Shown: positions 8,850 through 17,734, counted from the stretch's first letter. The stretch: 64,000 nucleotides of DNA from Bacillus norwichensis (GCF_014836955.1 NZ_JACSPV010000015.1:31441-95440), one strand, 5' to 3'. Notes: generated by a model not told the origin, from the letters alone. Numbers and translations are program-made.

Positions 8850-10229
8850 ATGAAAGTTTTAATCATTGATGACGAACAGGCCATCTGCTCTTCATTGAAA
8901 TTCGCCTTGGAAGACGAATTTGATGTGCAGGCAACTGTGGATCCTTATAAAGGGCTTGCGATGTTAAAAGAACAAGAATTTGATCTTTGCCTGTTGGATT
9001 TGAAAATCGGAGCTGTAAACGGGCTTGAGATATTGGAGGAAATCAAGGTTGTCCAGCCTTCCACCGTTGTGGTCATGATGACCGCGTACGGTTCGATTTC
9101 TTCTTCGGTGGAAGCGATTAAAAAGGGCGCATATTCCTATCTAACAAAGCCACTTCATATGGAAGAGCTGTTTTCTACAATGCGGCAGGCTGTAAAATTT
9201 CAGGAGCTTAATAAAAAGGTTGAATATTTAAGTCAGGAACTTGAAAAGAAATACGCATATGAAGGAATTATCGGAAACAGCCCCGCGATGAAAAGCGTTT
9301 TCGAATTGATCGATAAGGTGAAAGATATCGATTCCAATATACTAGTTACAGGGGAAAGCGGTACAGGTAAGGAACTGGTTGTAAGAGCTATTCATTATTC
9401 TGGAAAAAGAAAGAGGGAGCATTTTGAGGTGGTTAACTGCTCCGCTATCCCAGAAAATTTGCTTGAAAGCGAACTGTTCGGCCATGAGAAGGGCGCTTTT
9501 ACCGGCGCTATGTTTAAACGGGAGGGAAAATTTCAGCTTGCCGAAGGCGGAACTATTTTTCTCGATGAAATTGGGGAAATGCCGTTAGCGCTTCAAGCTA
9601 AGCTTCTTCGGGTCATCCAACAGCGGGAAGTGACTCCGCTCGGGGCCAATAAGCCGGTTAAGCTCAATGTAAGAATCATTGCAGCAACGAACAGGGATTT
9701 AAAGAAAGCAGTAGGAGAGGGCATCTTTAGAGAAGATTTGTATTACCGCCTCAATGTCTTGGAGATTAATTTGCCACCTCTGAGAGAAAGGCGGCAAGAT
9801 TTGCCGCTCTTGATTCAGTATTTTATTGAAGAGTTCAATAAAGAATTGAGCAAAAGGGTGAAGGGCTTTTCTGAAGAAGCATTAAAATGGCTCTTAAACT
9901 ATGATTATCCCGGGAATATACGCGAATTGGCCAATATCGTAGAGTCGGCCATGATTGTGGAAAAGCTAGACAGTCATGGTTTGATGGATTTGCCGAGACG
10001 TTATACCCAAAAGCCGGTACATCAGGAAGAAGCGGCTGATTCCATTGAAGCGGCAGCTGAAAGATTGGCGGGAATTCCGTTGAAAGAAATTGAAGAAAAA
10101 GTGATACTGGCAACACTGAAGAAGAATGGAAACCACCGAAAGAAAACGGCTGAAATGCTGGGAATTAGTGAGCGCGGACTGCGAGAAAAATTGAAAAATT
10201 ACAAAGAAAGCGGCAAAACATTCCTGTAA
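8850..10229 (+). CDS. NtrC-family response regulator, sigma-54 activator
   Basis: A 459-residue NtrC/DctD-type protein: receiver domain (~1-120; acidic pair D7/D8, phosphoacceptor D50 in LCLLDLKIG, K105 region in SYLTKPL), AAA+ domain with GESGTGKE Walker A, the sigma-54-contacting loop GAFTGA, and a C-terminal Fis-type helix-turn-helix (HRKKTAEMLGISERGLREKL). It would be phosphorylated by the kinase encoded 4 bases upstream and drive the sigma-54 promoter at 10297 for the TAXI transporter. Motifs are complete, so it should be fully active. Confidence 0.95.
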   Translation: MKVLIIDDEQAICSSLKFALEDEFDVQATVDPYKGLAMLKEQEFDLCLLDLKIGAVNGLEILEEIKVVQPSTVVVMMTAYGSISSSVEAIKKGAYSYLTKPLHMEELFSTMRQAVKFQELNKKVEYLSQELEKKYAYEGIIGNSPAMKSVFELIDKVKDIDSNILVTGESGTGKELVVRAIHYSGKRKREHFEVVNCSAIPENLLESELFGHEKGAFTGAMFKREGKFQLAEGGTIFLDEIGEMPLALQAKLLRVIQQREVTPLGANKPVKLNVRIIAATNRDLKKAVGEGIFREDLYYRLNVLEINLPPLRERRQDLPLLIQYFIEEFNKELSKRVKGFSEEALKWLLNYDYPGNIRELANIVESAMIVEKLDSHGLMDLPRRYTQKPVHQEEAADSIEAAAERLAGIPLKEIEEKVILATLKKNGNHRKKTAEMLGISERGLREKLKNYKESGKTFL

Positions 10230-10250
10230 GCGGAATTTTTTGCCGCTTTT
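10207..10250 (+). terminator. Intrinsic terminator of the two-component operon
   Basis: AAAGCGGCAAAA pairs with TTTTGCCGCTTT, with an inner ATTCC/GGAAT stem, followed by a T run. The left arm lies inside the last codons of the response regulator gene, so the stop codon is within the loop. It separates the regulators from the sigma-54 promoter 47 bases downstream. Confidence 0.85.
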
Positions 10251-10296
10251 TGCGGTTTCTAAAAATGGAAGCGCTTGAAATGACGGGATTCCTGAA

Positions 10297-10313
10297 TTGG
10301 CATGGATTTTGCA
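10297..10313 (+). promoter_or_regulatory. Sigma-54 (-24/-12) promoter of the first TRAP operon
   Basis: TTGGCATGGATTTTGCA has the invariant GG and GC exactly 10 bases apart. It lies 44 bases before the TAXI gene start and directly after a gene for a sigma-54 activator. An open frame runs through it, but no ribosome binding site supports translation from here. Confidence 0.88.
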
Positions 10314-10356
10314 ATTATGTTTCAAGAAGTCAATTTACTATGGAGGGTCAAGAGAG

Positions 10357-11349
10357 ATGAAAAGATTATCGGTTTTATTATTTGCTCTAATACTTGTTTT
10401 AGCGGCATGTGGAGGCAAAGATAAGGGTGCCTCTGGCAGCAAGGAAAAAGACGGAGAAGCTTCCTTTGATGACTTGTTCGTTACGATTGCGACTGGTGGA
10501 ACTTCCGGAGTTTACTACCCATTAGGGGGAGCGCTTGCAACGATTTTGGAAGATAACCTTGGAATTGATGCTTCAGTCCAGGCAACGCAAGCTTCGGTTG
10601 AAAATGTCAATTTGATTCTAAGTGATCGTGCTGAACTAGCTTTTATCACTGGGGATACAGGATTCCAGGCGTATGAAGGATCGGGTGCATTTGAAAAAGA
10701 AGGAGCGAAAAAGGATTTAAGAGCGCTTGCTTCTTTTTATCCAAACTTTCTGCAAATCATTGCTACAGAAGACTCTGGTATTAAATCTTTCAAAGATCTA
10801 AAAGGGAAAAAGATTGCTGTTGGTGCACCAAACTCCGGTACTGAGCTTGCTGCACGGGTTCTGTTGGAAGGTCATGGAATGAGTTATGACGATATTACTC
10901 CAGACTACTTGTCTTTTGCAGAGGCGGCGGAACAAATGAAAAATGGTATTATTGATGCTGCAATTCTAAGCAGTGGTATTCCGAACTCTGCCATTATGGA
11001 CCTGGAAACAACGCACGGCGTTAACTTTCTTCCAATTGAAGATGATGCTATGAAATATTTGACTGAGAAGTACTCTTATCTGAAAGAAGCGAAAATCCCA
11101 GCGGGATCATACAGCAATAAGGAAGATATTCCAGCAATATCTATCACAAATGCGTTGATTGTAAGCAAGGACTTATCAGAAGAAGAAGTGTACCATATTA
11201 CGAAAGCGATTTATGAAAATCTCGATACTTTGAAAAATGCCCACAGTGCAGCAGAAGATATTGATGTGAAGAATGCTCCAGAGGGACTTGGCATTCCATT
11301 GCATCCGGGCGCAGAGAAGTATTATAAAGAAGAAGGCGTTATAAAATAA
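10357..11349 (+). CDS. TAXI-type TRAP transporter solute-binding lipoprotein
   Basis: A 330-residue lipoprotein: signal peptide MKRLSVLLFALILVLAACGG with lipobox LAAC, then the TAXI domain in normal order (IATGGTSGVYYPLGGALA; DSGIKSFKDLKGKKIAVGAP; FAEAAEQMKNGIIDAAIL; near the end GIPLHPGAEKYYKEEGV). It captures a small carboxylated solute and delivers it to the fused permease encoded downstream. ATG 10357 follows GGAGGG by 9 bases. TAXI proteins bind glutamate, 2-oxoglutarate and similar acids in characterised cases; the ligand here is not deducible. It serves as the unpermuted reference for the odd homologue at 14052. Confidence 0.94.
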   Translation: MKRLSVLLFALILVLAACGGKDKGASGSKEKDGEASFDDLFVTIATGGTSGVYYPLGGALATILEDNLGIDASVQATQASVENVNLILSDRAELAFITGDTGFQAYEGSGAFEKEGAKKDLRALASFYPNFLQIIATEDSGIKSFKDLKGKKIAVGAPNSGTELAARVLLEGHGMSYDDITPDYLSFAEAAEQMKNGIIDAAILSSGIPNSAIMDLETTHGVNFLPIEDDAMKYLTEKYSYLKEAKIPAGSYSNKEDIPAISITNALIVSKDLSEEEVYHITKAIYENLDTLKNAHSAAEDIDVKNAPEGLGIPLHPGAEKYYKEEGVIK

Positions 11350-11367
11350 ACAGTCAAACAAAGACAA

Positions 11368-11395
11368 GAAGGAGCTGGCTCCAGCTCCTTCTTCA
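11368..11395 (+). terminator. Intercistronic hairpin between TAXI gene and DUF1850 gene
   Basis: AAGAAGGAGCTGG and CCAGCTCCTTCTT form a perfect 13-bp stem with a two-base loop, without a T run. It probably lets the binding-protein mRNA accumulate above that of the membrane part, a common arrangement in binding-protein operons. Confidence 0.65.
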
Positions 11396-11408
11396 TAAAA
11401 AGAGCTTA

Positions 11409-11861
11409 TTGATTGTCGCTATTATTTGTTTTATTCTTTTATTCGTTTTTTTGTATGACAAGCATCGAACCCTTGAACTTGTCTTGAAGGATCAAGAAGA
11501 TGGAACTGAATATATAAGAAAAGAAGTCAACCCAGGCGATGAAATCGTTATACATTGGAGACATTCAGTTGAGAGAACCATTTGGGAAGAAAAATTAAAA
11601 ATTGAAAAAGATAGAACGTTCACGTTGACTGAAACGCGTTTCCAATCATTTGGAGCTGGAGTTCCGAATGATAAGGGTGGGAAAGTTTCAATCAAAGACG
11701 GCTTTGTGGTCATGGAAGATTTGAATGAGAAGAAGTCAGCTTATTATTGGATTCATTCCCAGCTGGCTGAATTGACAGTATATAGAAATGGAACAAAACT
11801 TCTGCTGCCTGATGATATTCCTCATCATCATAAAGTGGAGATGATCATAGAGAAGGGGTGA
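11409..11861 (+). CDS. DUF1850 family protein
   Basis: A 150-residue protein with one N-terminal hydrophobic segment (LIVAIICFILLFVFLYD) and the DUF1850 hallmark VIHWRHSVERTIWEEKL plus the TRFQSFGAGVPN segment. DUF1850 genes are regularly found between the TAXI binding protein and the fused TRAP permease, so it is likely an accessory subunit at the outer face of the membrane; its mechanism is unknown. The start is TTG with only a weak AAGAG site, and it overlaps no other start; the stop codon overlaps the ribosome binding site of the permease gene. Confidence 0.85.
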   Translation: MIVAIICFILLFVFLYDKHRTLELVLKDQEDGTEYIRKEVNPGDEIVIHWRHSVERTIWEEKLKIEKDRTFTLTETRFQSFGAGVPNDKGGKVSIKDGFVVMEDLNEKKSAYYWIHSQLAELTVYRNGTKLLLPDDIPHHHKVEMIIEKG

Positions 11862-11866
11862 CAATA

Positions 11867-13831
11867 ATGAAAAAAGAAACAATTGGACAGGAAGCCGACA
11901 TGGAACAAGGTCATGTGGAAATTTTAGAGAAGTACGATGCGGAATCACGCTTCCGTATATTTAAAAATAAGTACATGACATTGTTAATTTCTATCATCGC
12001 AGTCGGTTTTTCATTATATCATTTATACACATCTGTTTTCGGAGCTCCTGCTACCATCAAACACCGGGCTATTCACGTAGCACTTGTCCTCGTTTTGATC
12101 TTTTTATTATATCCGGCAAGCAAAAAGATGAGCAGAAGCAAGCTGAACTGGTTTGATGCTATTTTAGCTATTTTATCTATATCCACGGCTGTCTATATTT
12201 TTGCGGATTATTTGGGAATTATTCAAAGGGGCGGGATCCCGAACGGCATGGATGTTGCTTTCGGTGTCCTACTTGTAATCCTTGTTTTGGAAGCTGCACG
12301 CAGGGTGACTGGCTGGGCACTTCCATTGCTTGCTATTTTATTTTTCCTTTATGCTTTATATGGTCGCAGTTTTTCTGGCATATTCCGGCACAGGGGCTAT
12401 GAATGGGATATGGTCGTCAATCAGCTTTATGTGACGACGGAAGGAATATTTGGAACAGCAGTTGGTGTATCTGCGACATACATTTTTCTATTCATTCTTT
12501 TTGGAGCTGTTTTGGGAAGGTCAGGAATGGGACAGTTTTTTAACGACTTCGCCCTTGCGGTTGCAGGTCATACAAAAGGAGGACCTGCAAAAGTGGCCGT
12601 TATGGCAAGCGGGCTGTTGGGAAGTATCAACGGATCTGCGATAGCCAACGTTGTTACAACGGGTGCATTTACCATTCCTCTAATGAAAAAAATCGGTTAT
12701 AAAAAGGATTTTGCTGGGGCTGTTGAAGCGACAGCTTCGGTAGGTGGACAAATTCTTCCTCCGGTCATGGGTGCTGCCGCTTTTATCATGGCAGAGATGC
12801 TTAATATGCCATATTCTCAAGTGGCTGTTGCCGCCATTTTACCCGCGGGACTATATTATTTGGGTATCATCACGCAGATTCATTTAAGAGCATCAAAAGA
12901 TGGTCTGCAAGGTATTAAGAAATCAGAACTTCCGAAGGTTTCAGATGTTATGAAAGAGCGAGGACATTTGTTCCTACCGCTTCTGTTCTTGATTTATATG
13001 CTTTTCTTTAGTGGTAAAACAATTATATTTGCCGCGTTCTGGACTATTGTTGTCACGGTTCTTGCCGCGCAACTAAGAAAAACAACTAGAATGTCTTTCA
13101 AAGACATCATGGGAGCGTTGGAAGACGGTGCGCGTTCAGCGTTGTCTGTTGCTGTAGCATGTGCTGCGGTTGGAATTATTGTTGGTGTGGCTACACTTAC
13201 AGGTTTCGGTTTGAAGCTTGCAAGCGGAATCGTTGCTGTTGGTGGAGACAGCTTGTTCTTGACCTTAGTGTTTACAATGATCGCTTGTATTATTTTAGGC
13301 ATGGGGCTGCCTAGTATCCCGACATATATCATCACTGCAACAATGGCAGCACCTGCACTTGTACAGCAAGGCGTTCCACCGTTTGTTGCGCATATGTTCG
13401 TCTTTTATTTTGGTCTGTTTGCGAATCTTACTCCTCCGGTTGCTCTTGCTGCGTTTGCAGCTGCCGGTATTTCGGGAGGTAGTCCAATGCGAACGGGATT
13501 TGTCTCTATGAAACTGGCGATCGCCGGGTTTATCGTGCCATTCACTTTTGTATATAATCATTCTTTGTTGATGATTGATACAACATTTTTCGAAGGTGCG
13601 ATCGTCACTGTCACTTCCATAGTAGGGGTAATTATGTTGGGAGTTGCAGCAGAGGGCTTTTTATTCACTGAGATGAATTGGCTGTTTAGAATACTATCAC
13701 TTGTTGGTTCTGTTTTATTGATCACTCCAAATATGATGCAGGATGTGATCGGTGTTTCTATTATAGTGATCATTTTTGTTATCCAGCTATTTAAGGTGAA
13801 AAAGCATAAAGATATGGCAGTAGCGTCATAG
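11867..13831 (+). CDS. TRAP transporter fused permease (TAXI type)
   Basis: A 654-residue membrane protein that fuses the small (4-helix) and large (12-helix) TRAP subunits. Visible family segments: LVLEAARRVTGWALPLLAILFFLYALYG, FLFILFGAVLGRSGMGQFF, GSINGSAIANVVTTGAFTIPLMKK, GGQILPPVMGAAAFIMAE, ILGMGLPSIPTYI and FANLTPPVALAAFAAAGISGG. ATG 11867 has AAGGGG 8 bases upstream; an in-frame GTG at 11858 would overlap the DUF1850 stop. It moves the ligand of the TAXI protein using an ion gradient. Third gene of the operon driven from 10297. Confidence 0.95.
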   Translation: MKKETIGQEADMEQGHVEILEKYDAESRFRIFKNKYMTLLISIIAVGFSLYHLYTSVFGAPATIKHRAIHVALVLVLIFLLYPASKKMSRSKLNWFDAILAILSISTAVYIFADYLGIIQRGGIPNGMDVAFGVLLVILVLEAARRVTGWALPLLAILFFLYALYGRSFSGIFRHRGYEWDMVVNQLYVTTEGIFGTAVGVSATYIFLFILFGAVLGRSGMGQFFNDFALAVAGHTKGGPAKVAVMASGLLGSINGSAIANVVTTGAFTIPLMKKIGYKKDFAGAVEATASVGGQILPPVMGAAAFIMAEMLNMPYSQVAVAAILPAGLYYLGIITQIHLRASKDGLQGIKKSELPKVSDVMKERGHLFLPLLFLIYMLFFSGKTIIFAAFWTIVVTVLAAQLRKTTRMSFKDIMGALEDGARSALSVAVACAAVGIIVGVATLTGFGLKLASGIVAVGGDSLFLTLVFTMIACIILGMGLPSIPTYIITATMAAPALVQQGVPPFVAHMFVFYFGLFANLTPPVALAAFAAAGISGGSPMRTGFVSMKLAIAGFIVPFTFVYNHSLLMIDTTFFEGAIVTVTSIVGVIMLGVAAEGFLFTEMNWLFRILSLVGSVLLITPNMMQDVIGVSIIVIIFVIQLFKVKKHKDMAVAS

Positions 13832-13840
13832 TTTGGTTAA

Positions 13841-13872
13841 CAGGCGGTTGAATCTTTGACCGCCTGCTTCTT
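13841..13872 (+). terminator. Terminator of the first TRAP operon
   Basis: CAGGCGGT and ACCGCCTG form an 8-bp stem with a ten-base loop, followed by CTTCTTAAT. The T tract is imperfect but the position right after the permease stop fits. Confidence 0.75.
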
Positions 13873-13925
13873 AATAAAATATCGGATATTCAAACTTTGA
13901 AAAATTAAGATGTCTGAATATTTTA

Positions 13926-13954
13926 TTGAAGTGTGAATATAATTTTGATATACT
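13926..13954 (+). promoter_or_regulatory. Sigma-A-type promoter of the second TRAP locus
   Basis: TTGAAG and TATACT are separated by exactly 17 bases, about 100 bases before the permuted TAXI gene. No -24/-12 motif was found here, so this transporter appears to be expressed differently from the first one. Confidence 0.6.
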
Positions 13955-14051
13955 AATAGACGTCAGTACTAGTTTTTATTTTTTTATAAGTTTATGAAAG
14001 CGGTGTCAATGTTAGAAGAAATATATAAAATTGTATGAAGGGGGAAAATGG

Positions 14052-15080
14052 ATGTTTACTAAAAAAAGAATTTCGTTCATTGCAGTACTATTCATGATCG
14101 CCGCATTGCTTGCAGCATGCAGCAGTGGCTCAAGTGGTGGTGGAGGCGGAGGTGGCAAGAAGAAAATAGCGATCGGGCCGCCTGCCAGTGAAACAAACTC
14201 TGTTTCAAAACTGATTATGGAAGCTTACAGTATTGAAGAAGGAGATTATGAGGCCTTTCAGGAAGCTTTTGGAGATGCGGCTGATGGAGTCCAAGATGGG
14301 AATATTGAAGTATCAATAGGAATCCTTGGTTTACCAGCTGGAAGCATTGAGAGCCTGCAAGCCTCGGCCGGCGATGTTAAAATGCTTGGTCTTTCTGATG
14401 AGGCAATCAAGTATATTGAGGAGAATAGCGGATACAAGCGACACACCATTCCGAAAGACACGTATGATTTTCTTGATGCAGATGTCGAAACAGTAACTGC
14501 TTATGCTGTTTTAATGGGGAACGCAGATACGATCGATGAAGAACTTGGATATGAACTTGCCAAAATCATGGTTGAGAATGCGAGTGAAAACACGCATGAT
14601 CAGGCTAAGCAAATGACACTGGAAAATGCGTTGAATGGGGCGGAAGGGCTACCTATTCATCCAGGTGCCAAGAAATATTATGAAGAACAAGGATTGAAAG
14701 TTGATAACCCTGTGGCTGAACTTAAGGCTAATAAAAAAGATAGAAAGAATGAGTTGATTCTCGGCACTGGAAGCCAGGGAGGAACTTATTATCCACTCGG
14801 GGGAGAGATGGCTAATATTTGGAATAAACATATCGATGGCGTTAACGTAACGAACACTGAAACAGGTGCTTCCATTGAAAACCTTGCAAGTATTCGTGAT
14901 GGAAACATGGATCTGGGGATGACTGTCCATGTGCCTGCACTTTCAGCGATTGAAGGAAAAGGTGACTTTGAAGGGGCGCAAGTGGAGAATGCCGCTTTCA
15001 TCGGTCATATTTATCCTGAAGTCGTCCAAATTGTCACACGTGAAAAAACAGGAATTAAGAGTTTGGATGATCTGAAATAA
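14052..15080 (+). CDS. Circularly permuted TAXI-type solute-binding lipoprotein
   Basis: A 342-residue lipoprotein (MFTKKRISFIAVLFMIAALLAAC, lipobox LAAC, then a Ser/Gly linker) whose TAXI domain is in the wrong order. Residues ~32-230 match the second part of a TAXI protein (KKKIAIGPPASETNSVSKL ... GLPIHPGAKKYYEEQGL), and residues ~234-342 match the first part (ELILGTGSQGGTYYPLGGEM ... EKTGIKSLDDLK). In the normal homologue at 10357 these meet as SFKDLKGKKIAVGAP; here the protein starts at KKKIAIG and stops right after DDLK. All parts of the fold are therefore present once. ATG 14052 follows AAGGGGG by 7 bases. Likely ligand binder for the permease at 15447; a fusion made from two degraded tandem copies is the alternative. 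Confidence 0.85.
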   Translation: MFTKKRISFIAVLFMIAALLAACSSGSSGGGGGGGKKKIAIGPPASETNSVSKLIMEAYSIEEGDYEAFQEAFGDAADGVQDGNIEVSIGILGLPAGSIESLQASAGDVKMLGLSDEAIKYIEENSGYKRHTIPKDTYDFLDADVETVTAYAVLMGNADTIDEELGYELAKIMVENASENTHDQAKQMTLENALNGAEGLPIHPGAKKYYEEQGLKVDNPVAELKANKKDRKNELILGTGSQGGTYYPLGGEMANIWNKHIDGVNVTNTETGASIENLASIRDGNMDLGMTVHVPALSAIEGKGDFEGAQVENAAFIGHIYPEVVQIVTREKTGIKSLDDLK

Positions 15081-15187
15081 AAAAAGCTGGTGCAAGATGA
15101 GGTAGAAGTTCTTATATTACAGTAGCACTCGGCCTTTATCATTGAATCAATGGTAGAAACTGACATACCTTATCACGAAGTGTTTTA

Positions 15188-15343
15188 ACCTTCATTTAGC
15201 AGAAGTCTCCCACTTCTGTAAGTGGTGAGATGAAGCCTAACTGAAAAAAGTTAAAGCCTTTGGCGGATTCCACAGATTTTTCAGAGGAAATTTATCGAGT
15301 GGAGCTTGATAAAATCAAATACGCCAAGGCGCATTTGATTTTA
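15188..15343 (+). repeat. Dispersed repeat copy B, IS200/IS605-end-like
   Basis: Fills most of the 366-base gap between the permuted TAXI gene and its permease gene. It contains the CCCACTTCTGTAAGTGG hairpin, the GGCGGATTCCACAGATTTTT core and a terminal palindrome AAATACGCCaAGGCGcATTT. The rest of the gap shows no gene. Confidence 0.7.
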
Positions 15344-15446
15344 TAAAAGGGGTGGAAAAGGGATGATTGTACATACCGTCATCCCTTTTTTCACTTTGAA
15401 AGGGCTGTTAGCGCTTTTCGCAATTAACTTGGAGTGAGGTGTCTTT

Positions 15447-17405
15447 ATGAAAGAGAAGGAACATCTGGATGCCCAGGAAATACTAGAGAAGTATGATAGA
15501 GAGAATCAGTTTAGGACTTCAATTGGGAAATGGGCATGGATTGTTACACTTCTAGGAGTTTCTTTGACAGTGTTCCATTTATACACTGGTTATTTTGGAA
15601 CCTTGCCTTCCCAAAAGCAGGGTGCGATCCATTTGGGTACAGCTCTTGGAATTATCTATTTGCTTTTCCCTGCTAAGAAAGGAATGCACAAGGTACAAAA
15701 GAAAGTTCCTTGGTATGATGTCGTGTTGGCATTCACTGCCATGTATGTCACTTACCACAAAATCTTCTTCTTTGACTCAATTTTAAAAAGCAGGATCACT
15801 GGATATACTACGATTGATATTATTATATCCATTATAGGGATTCTCCTCGTTTTGGAAGCGACCCGCAGAACGGTAGGGGTACCTATTGTTATTGTGGCGA
15901 GCATCACTATTTTATACGCTATTTTCGGCAAGCACATTCCGACAACGATCTTGTCGCATCCGGGATTCTCTGTAGATAGGATTGCTCCAAATCTTTGGTA
16001 TCAGGAGAGTGGTGTTTTTGGAACACCTGTCCAAATCTCGGCCAAATTTATTTTTCTCTTTCTATTTTTTGGTGTCATGCTTGTCCACACAAAAATCGGT
16101 CAGTTTTTTAATGATCTAGCCTTTTCGCTGACTGGACGTTTTACGGGAGGGACTGCAAAGACAGCTGTTGTTGCCAGTGCCCTGCAAGGTATGGTTTCCG
16201 GGAGCTCTGTCGGAAATACGGTTGCCTCTGGTTCTTTTACAATCCCTATGATGAAAAAATCAGGGTTTACTCCTGAGTTTGCAGGGGCAACAGAGGCTTC
16301 AGCATCAACAGGCGGACAGATTATGCCACCGATTATGGGAGCAGCAGCCTTTATCATGATGGAATACCTTGGTGTTCCCTATTCCACTATCATGCTTGCA
16401 GCTATGATTCCAGCTGTTCTATATTTTACAGGCATTTTTATCGGGACTCATTTCGAAGCGAAAAGGTTGAAGATTTTTGGCTTGCCGAAATCGCAACTGC
16501 CAGTATTCAAAGATTTAATGCTGAAAAATGGATTTATGCTTTTGCCGGTTGTAGTCATGATCGGCACGATTCTCTCGGGATTTACTCCGCAAAGGGCGGC
16601 GCTGCTGGGAATTGGAGCTGTATTCATCGTAAGCTTGGTTAGGAAAGACACAAGGCTTTCTATTCGGAAAATCTTTGAAGTGCTTGAACAGGGTGCCAGG
16701 GTAGCACTGCCGGTTATTGCAGCTGTAGCAACTGCTGGGATTATTGCTGGGGTTGTCAGCATGACGGGACTTGGTGCCAAATTTGCTTCAGGAATTATCG
16801 CTTTATCGAGCGGACATTTAATTTTGGCTCTTTTCTTTACAATGATTGCTTGTATCATTCTTGGAATGGGTCTTCCAACAACCGCAAATTATGTAGTTAC
16901 AGCAACGGTCGCAGCACCGGCTCTTATCAATGAGTTCGGCTTGGCGCCTATTGCAGTTCATATGTTTGTATTCTATTTTGGGATTGTGGCGGACATCACT
17001 CCACCGGTCTGCTTGGCTGCTTATGCTGGAGCGGGCATTGCCAGGGGCAACCCATTTAAAACAGGAGTCATTGCGGTAAAGCTTGCTATTGCAGCTTTTA
17101 TCGTTCCATACATTTTTATTTATAATCCAATTTTAGTTTTGGTGGATGTAACGCCTTTAGCGCTTATATTTGCCATCGCCACCTCATTAATCGGGATGGC
17201 TGGTATCAGCAGTGCGGTCGTTGGGTTTTACGCTCGGAATTCATTAATGTGGGAGAGACTGGCCCTTTTTGCTGGTGGACTCATGATGATCTTCCCAGAA
17301 ACCATCAGCGACTTCGTTGGCGCAGCTATCCTATTGGGTATTTGGTTTATCCAAAAACAGCGTAAGGATGACAGCGGGCAAATCAAACCACAAATTTCAA
17401 TGTGA
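15447..17405 (+). CDS. TRAP transporter fused permease (TAXI type), second system
   Basis: A 652-residue fused 4TM/12TM TRAP permease, closely similar in plan to the one at 11867: ILLVLEATRRTVGVPIVIV, FLFLFFGVMLVHTKIGQFF, GMVSGSSVGNTVASGSFTIP, GGQIMPPIMGAAAFIMME, ILGMGLPTTANYVV, VADITPPVCLAAYAGAGIA. ATG 15447 follows a GAGGTG site. Its only nearby binding-protein gene is the permuted TAXI gene upstream, separated by a repeat; no DUF1850 gene is present in this system. Located just before the HyuA/HyuB operon, so it may import the substrate of those enzymes; the substrate is inferred, not shown. Confidence 0.94.
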   Translation: MKEKEHLDAQEILEKYDRENQFRTSIGKWAWIVTLLGVSLTVFHLYTGYFGTLPSQKQGAIHLGTALGIIYLLFPAKKGMHKVQKKVPWYDVVLAFTAMYVTYHKIFFFDSILKSRITGYTTIDIIISIIGILLVLEATRRTVGVPIVIVASITILYAIFGKHIPTTILSHPGFSVDRIAPNLWYQESGVFGTPVQISAKFIFLFLFFGVMLVHTKIGQFFNDLAFSLTGRFTGGTAKTAVVASALQGMVSGSSVGNTVASGSFTIPMMKKSGFTPEFAGATEASASTGGQIMPPIMGAAAFIMMEYLGVPYSTIMLAAMIPAVLYFTGIFIGTHFEAKRLKIFGLPKSQLPVFKDLMLKNGFMLLPVVVMIGTILSGFTPQRAALLGIGAVFIVSLVRKDTRLSIRKIFEVLEQGARVALPVIAAVATAGIIAGVVSMTGLGAKFASGIIALSSGHLILALFFTMIACIILGMGLPTTANYVVTATVAAPALINEFGLAPIAVHMFVFYFGIVADITPPVCLAAYAGAGIARGNPFKTGVIAVKLAIAAFIVPYIFIYNPILVLVDVTPLALIFAIATSLIGMAGISSAVVGFYARNSLMWERLALFAGGLMMIFPETISDFVGAAILLGIWFIQKQRKDDSGQIKPQISM

Positions 17406-17413
17406 TTTTTATT

Positions 17414-17454
17414 AAGAATCCTCTATTCGCTTTATGTGTAATAGGGGATTCTTT
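17414..17454 (+). terminator. Terminator of the second TRAP locus
   Basis: AAGAATCCTCTATT pairs with AATAGGGGATTCTT (one mismatch), followed by TTGATTTG. It closes the transcript before the regulatory region of the next operon. Confidence 0.75.
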
Positions 17455-17543
17455 GATTTGTATACCCCTTTCCTTTTTGTAATCAAACACGATACTTAAA
17501 TGACTAGATAAACCTAAATGAAGATTTCCAGATGTCTTTTTGG

Positions 17544-17579
17544 TTTGCACTATTGCAAATCATTTTGCAATAGTGCAAA
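17544..17579 (+). promoter_or_regulatory. Perfect 16-bp inverted repeat, probable activator site
   Basis: TTTGCACTATTGCAAA, spacer TCAT, then TTTGCAATAGTGCAAA: both arms match perfectly, and each arm carries two TTGCA-like half-sites. It lies 74 bases upstream of the -24/-12 promoter at 17654, the usual distance for a sigma-54 enhancer, and 155 bases before the activator gene, suggesting self-activation. Confidence 0.75.
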
Positions 17580-17653
17580 ATTAATAATGTATCAATCATC
17601 TTTGAAACTATTGAAAACGTTGTCTTTGTCGAAAAAAAGATGATTCTGATGAA

Positions 17654-17670
17654 TTGGCATGCATCTTGCA
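17654..17670 (+). promoter_or_regulatory. Sigma-54 (-24/-12) promoter of the regulator-pxp-hyu operon
   Basis: TTGGCATGCATCTTGCA shows GG-N10-GC and both consensus blocks. It lies 64 bases before the start of the activator gene and is preceded by the inverted repeat at 17544. Confidence 0.88.
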
Positions 17671-17734
17671 ATATTGAAAAGGTATAAAGCATGCCGTCAC
17701 TTTTAAAAGAATGCGAAGAATCGGAGGAACATAC

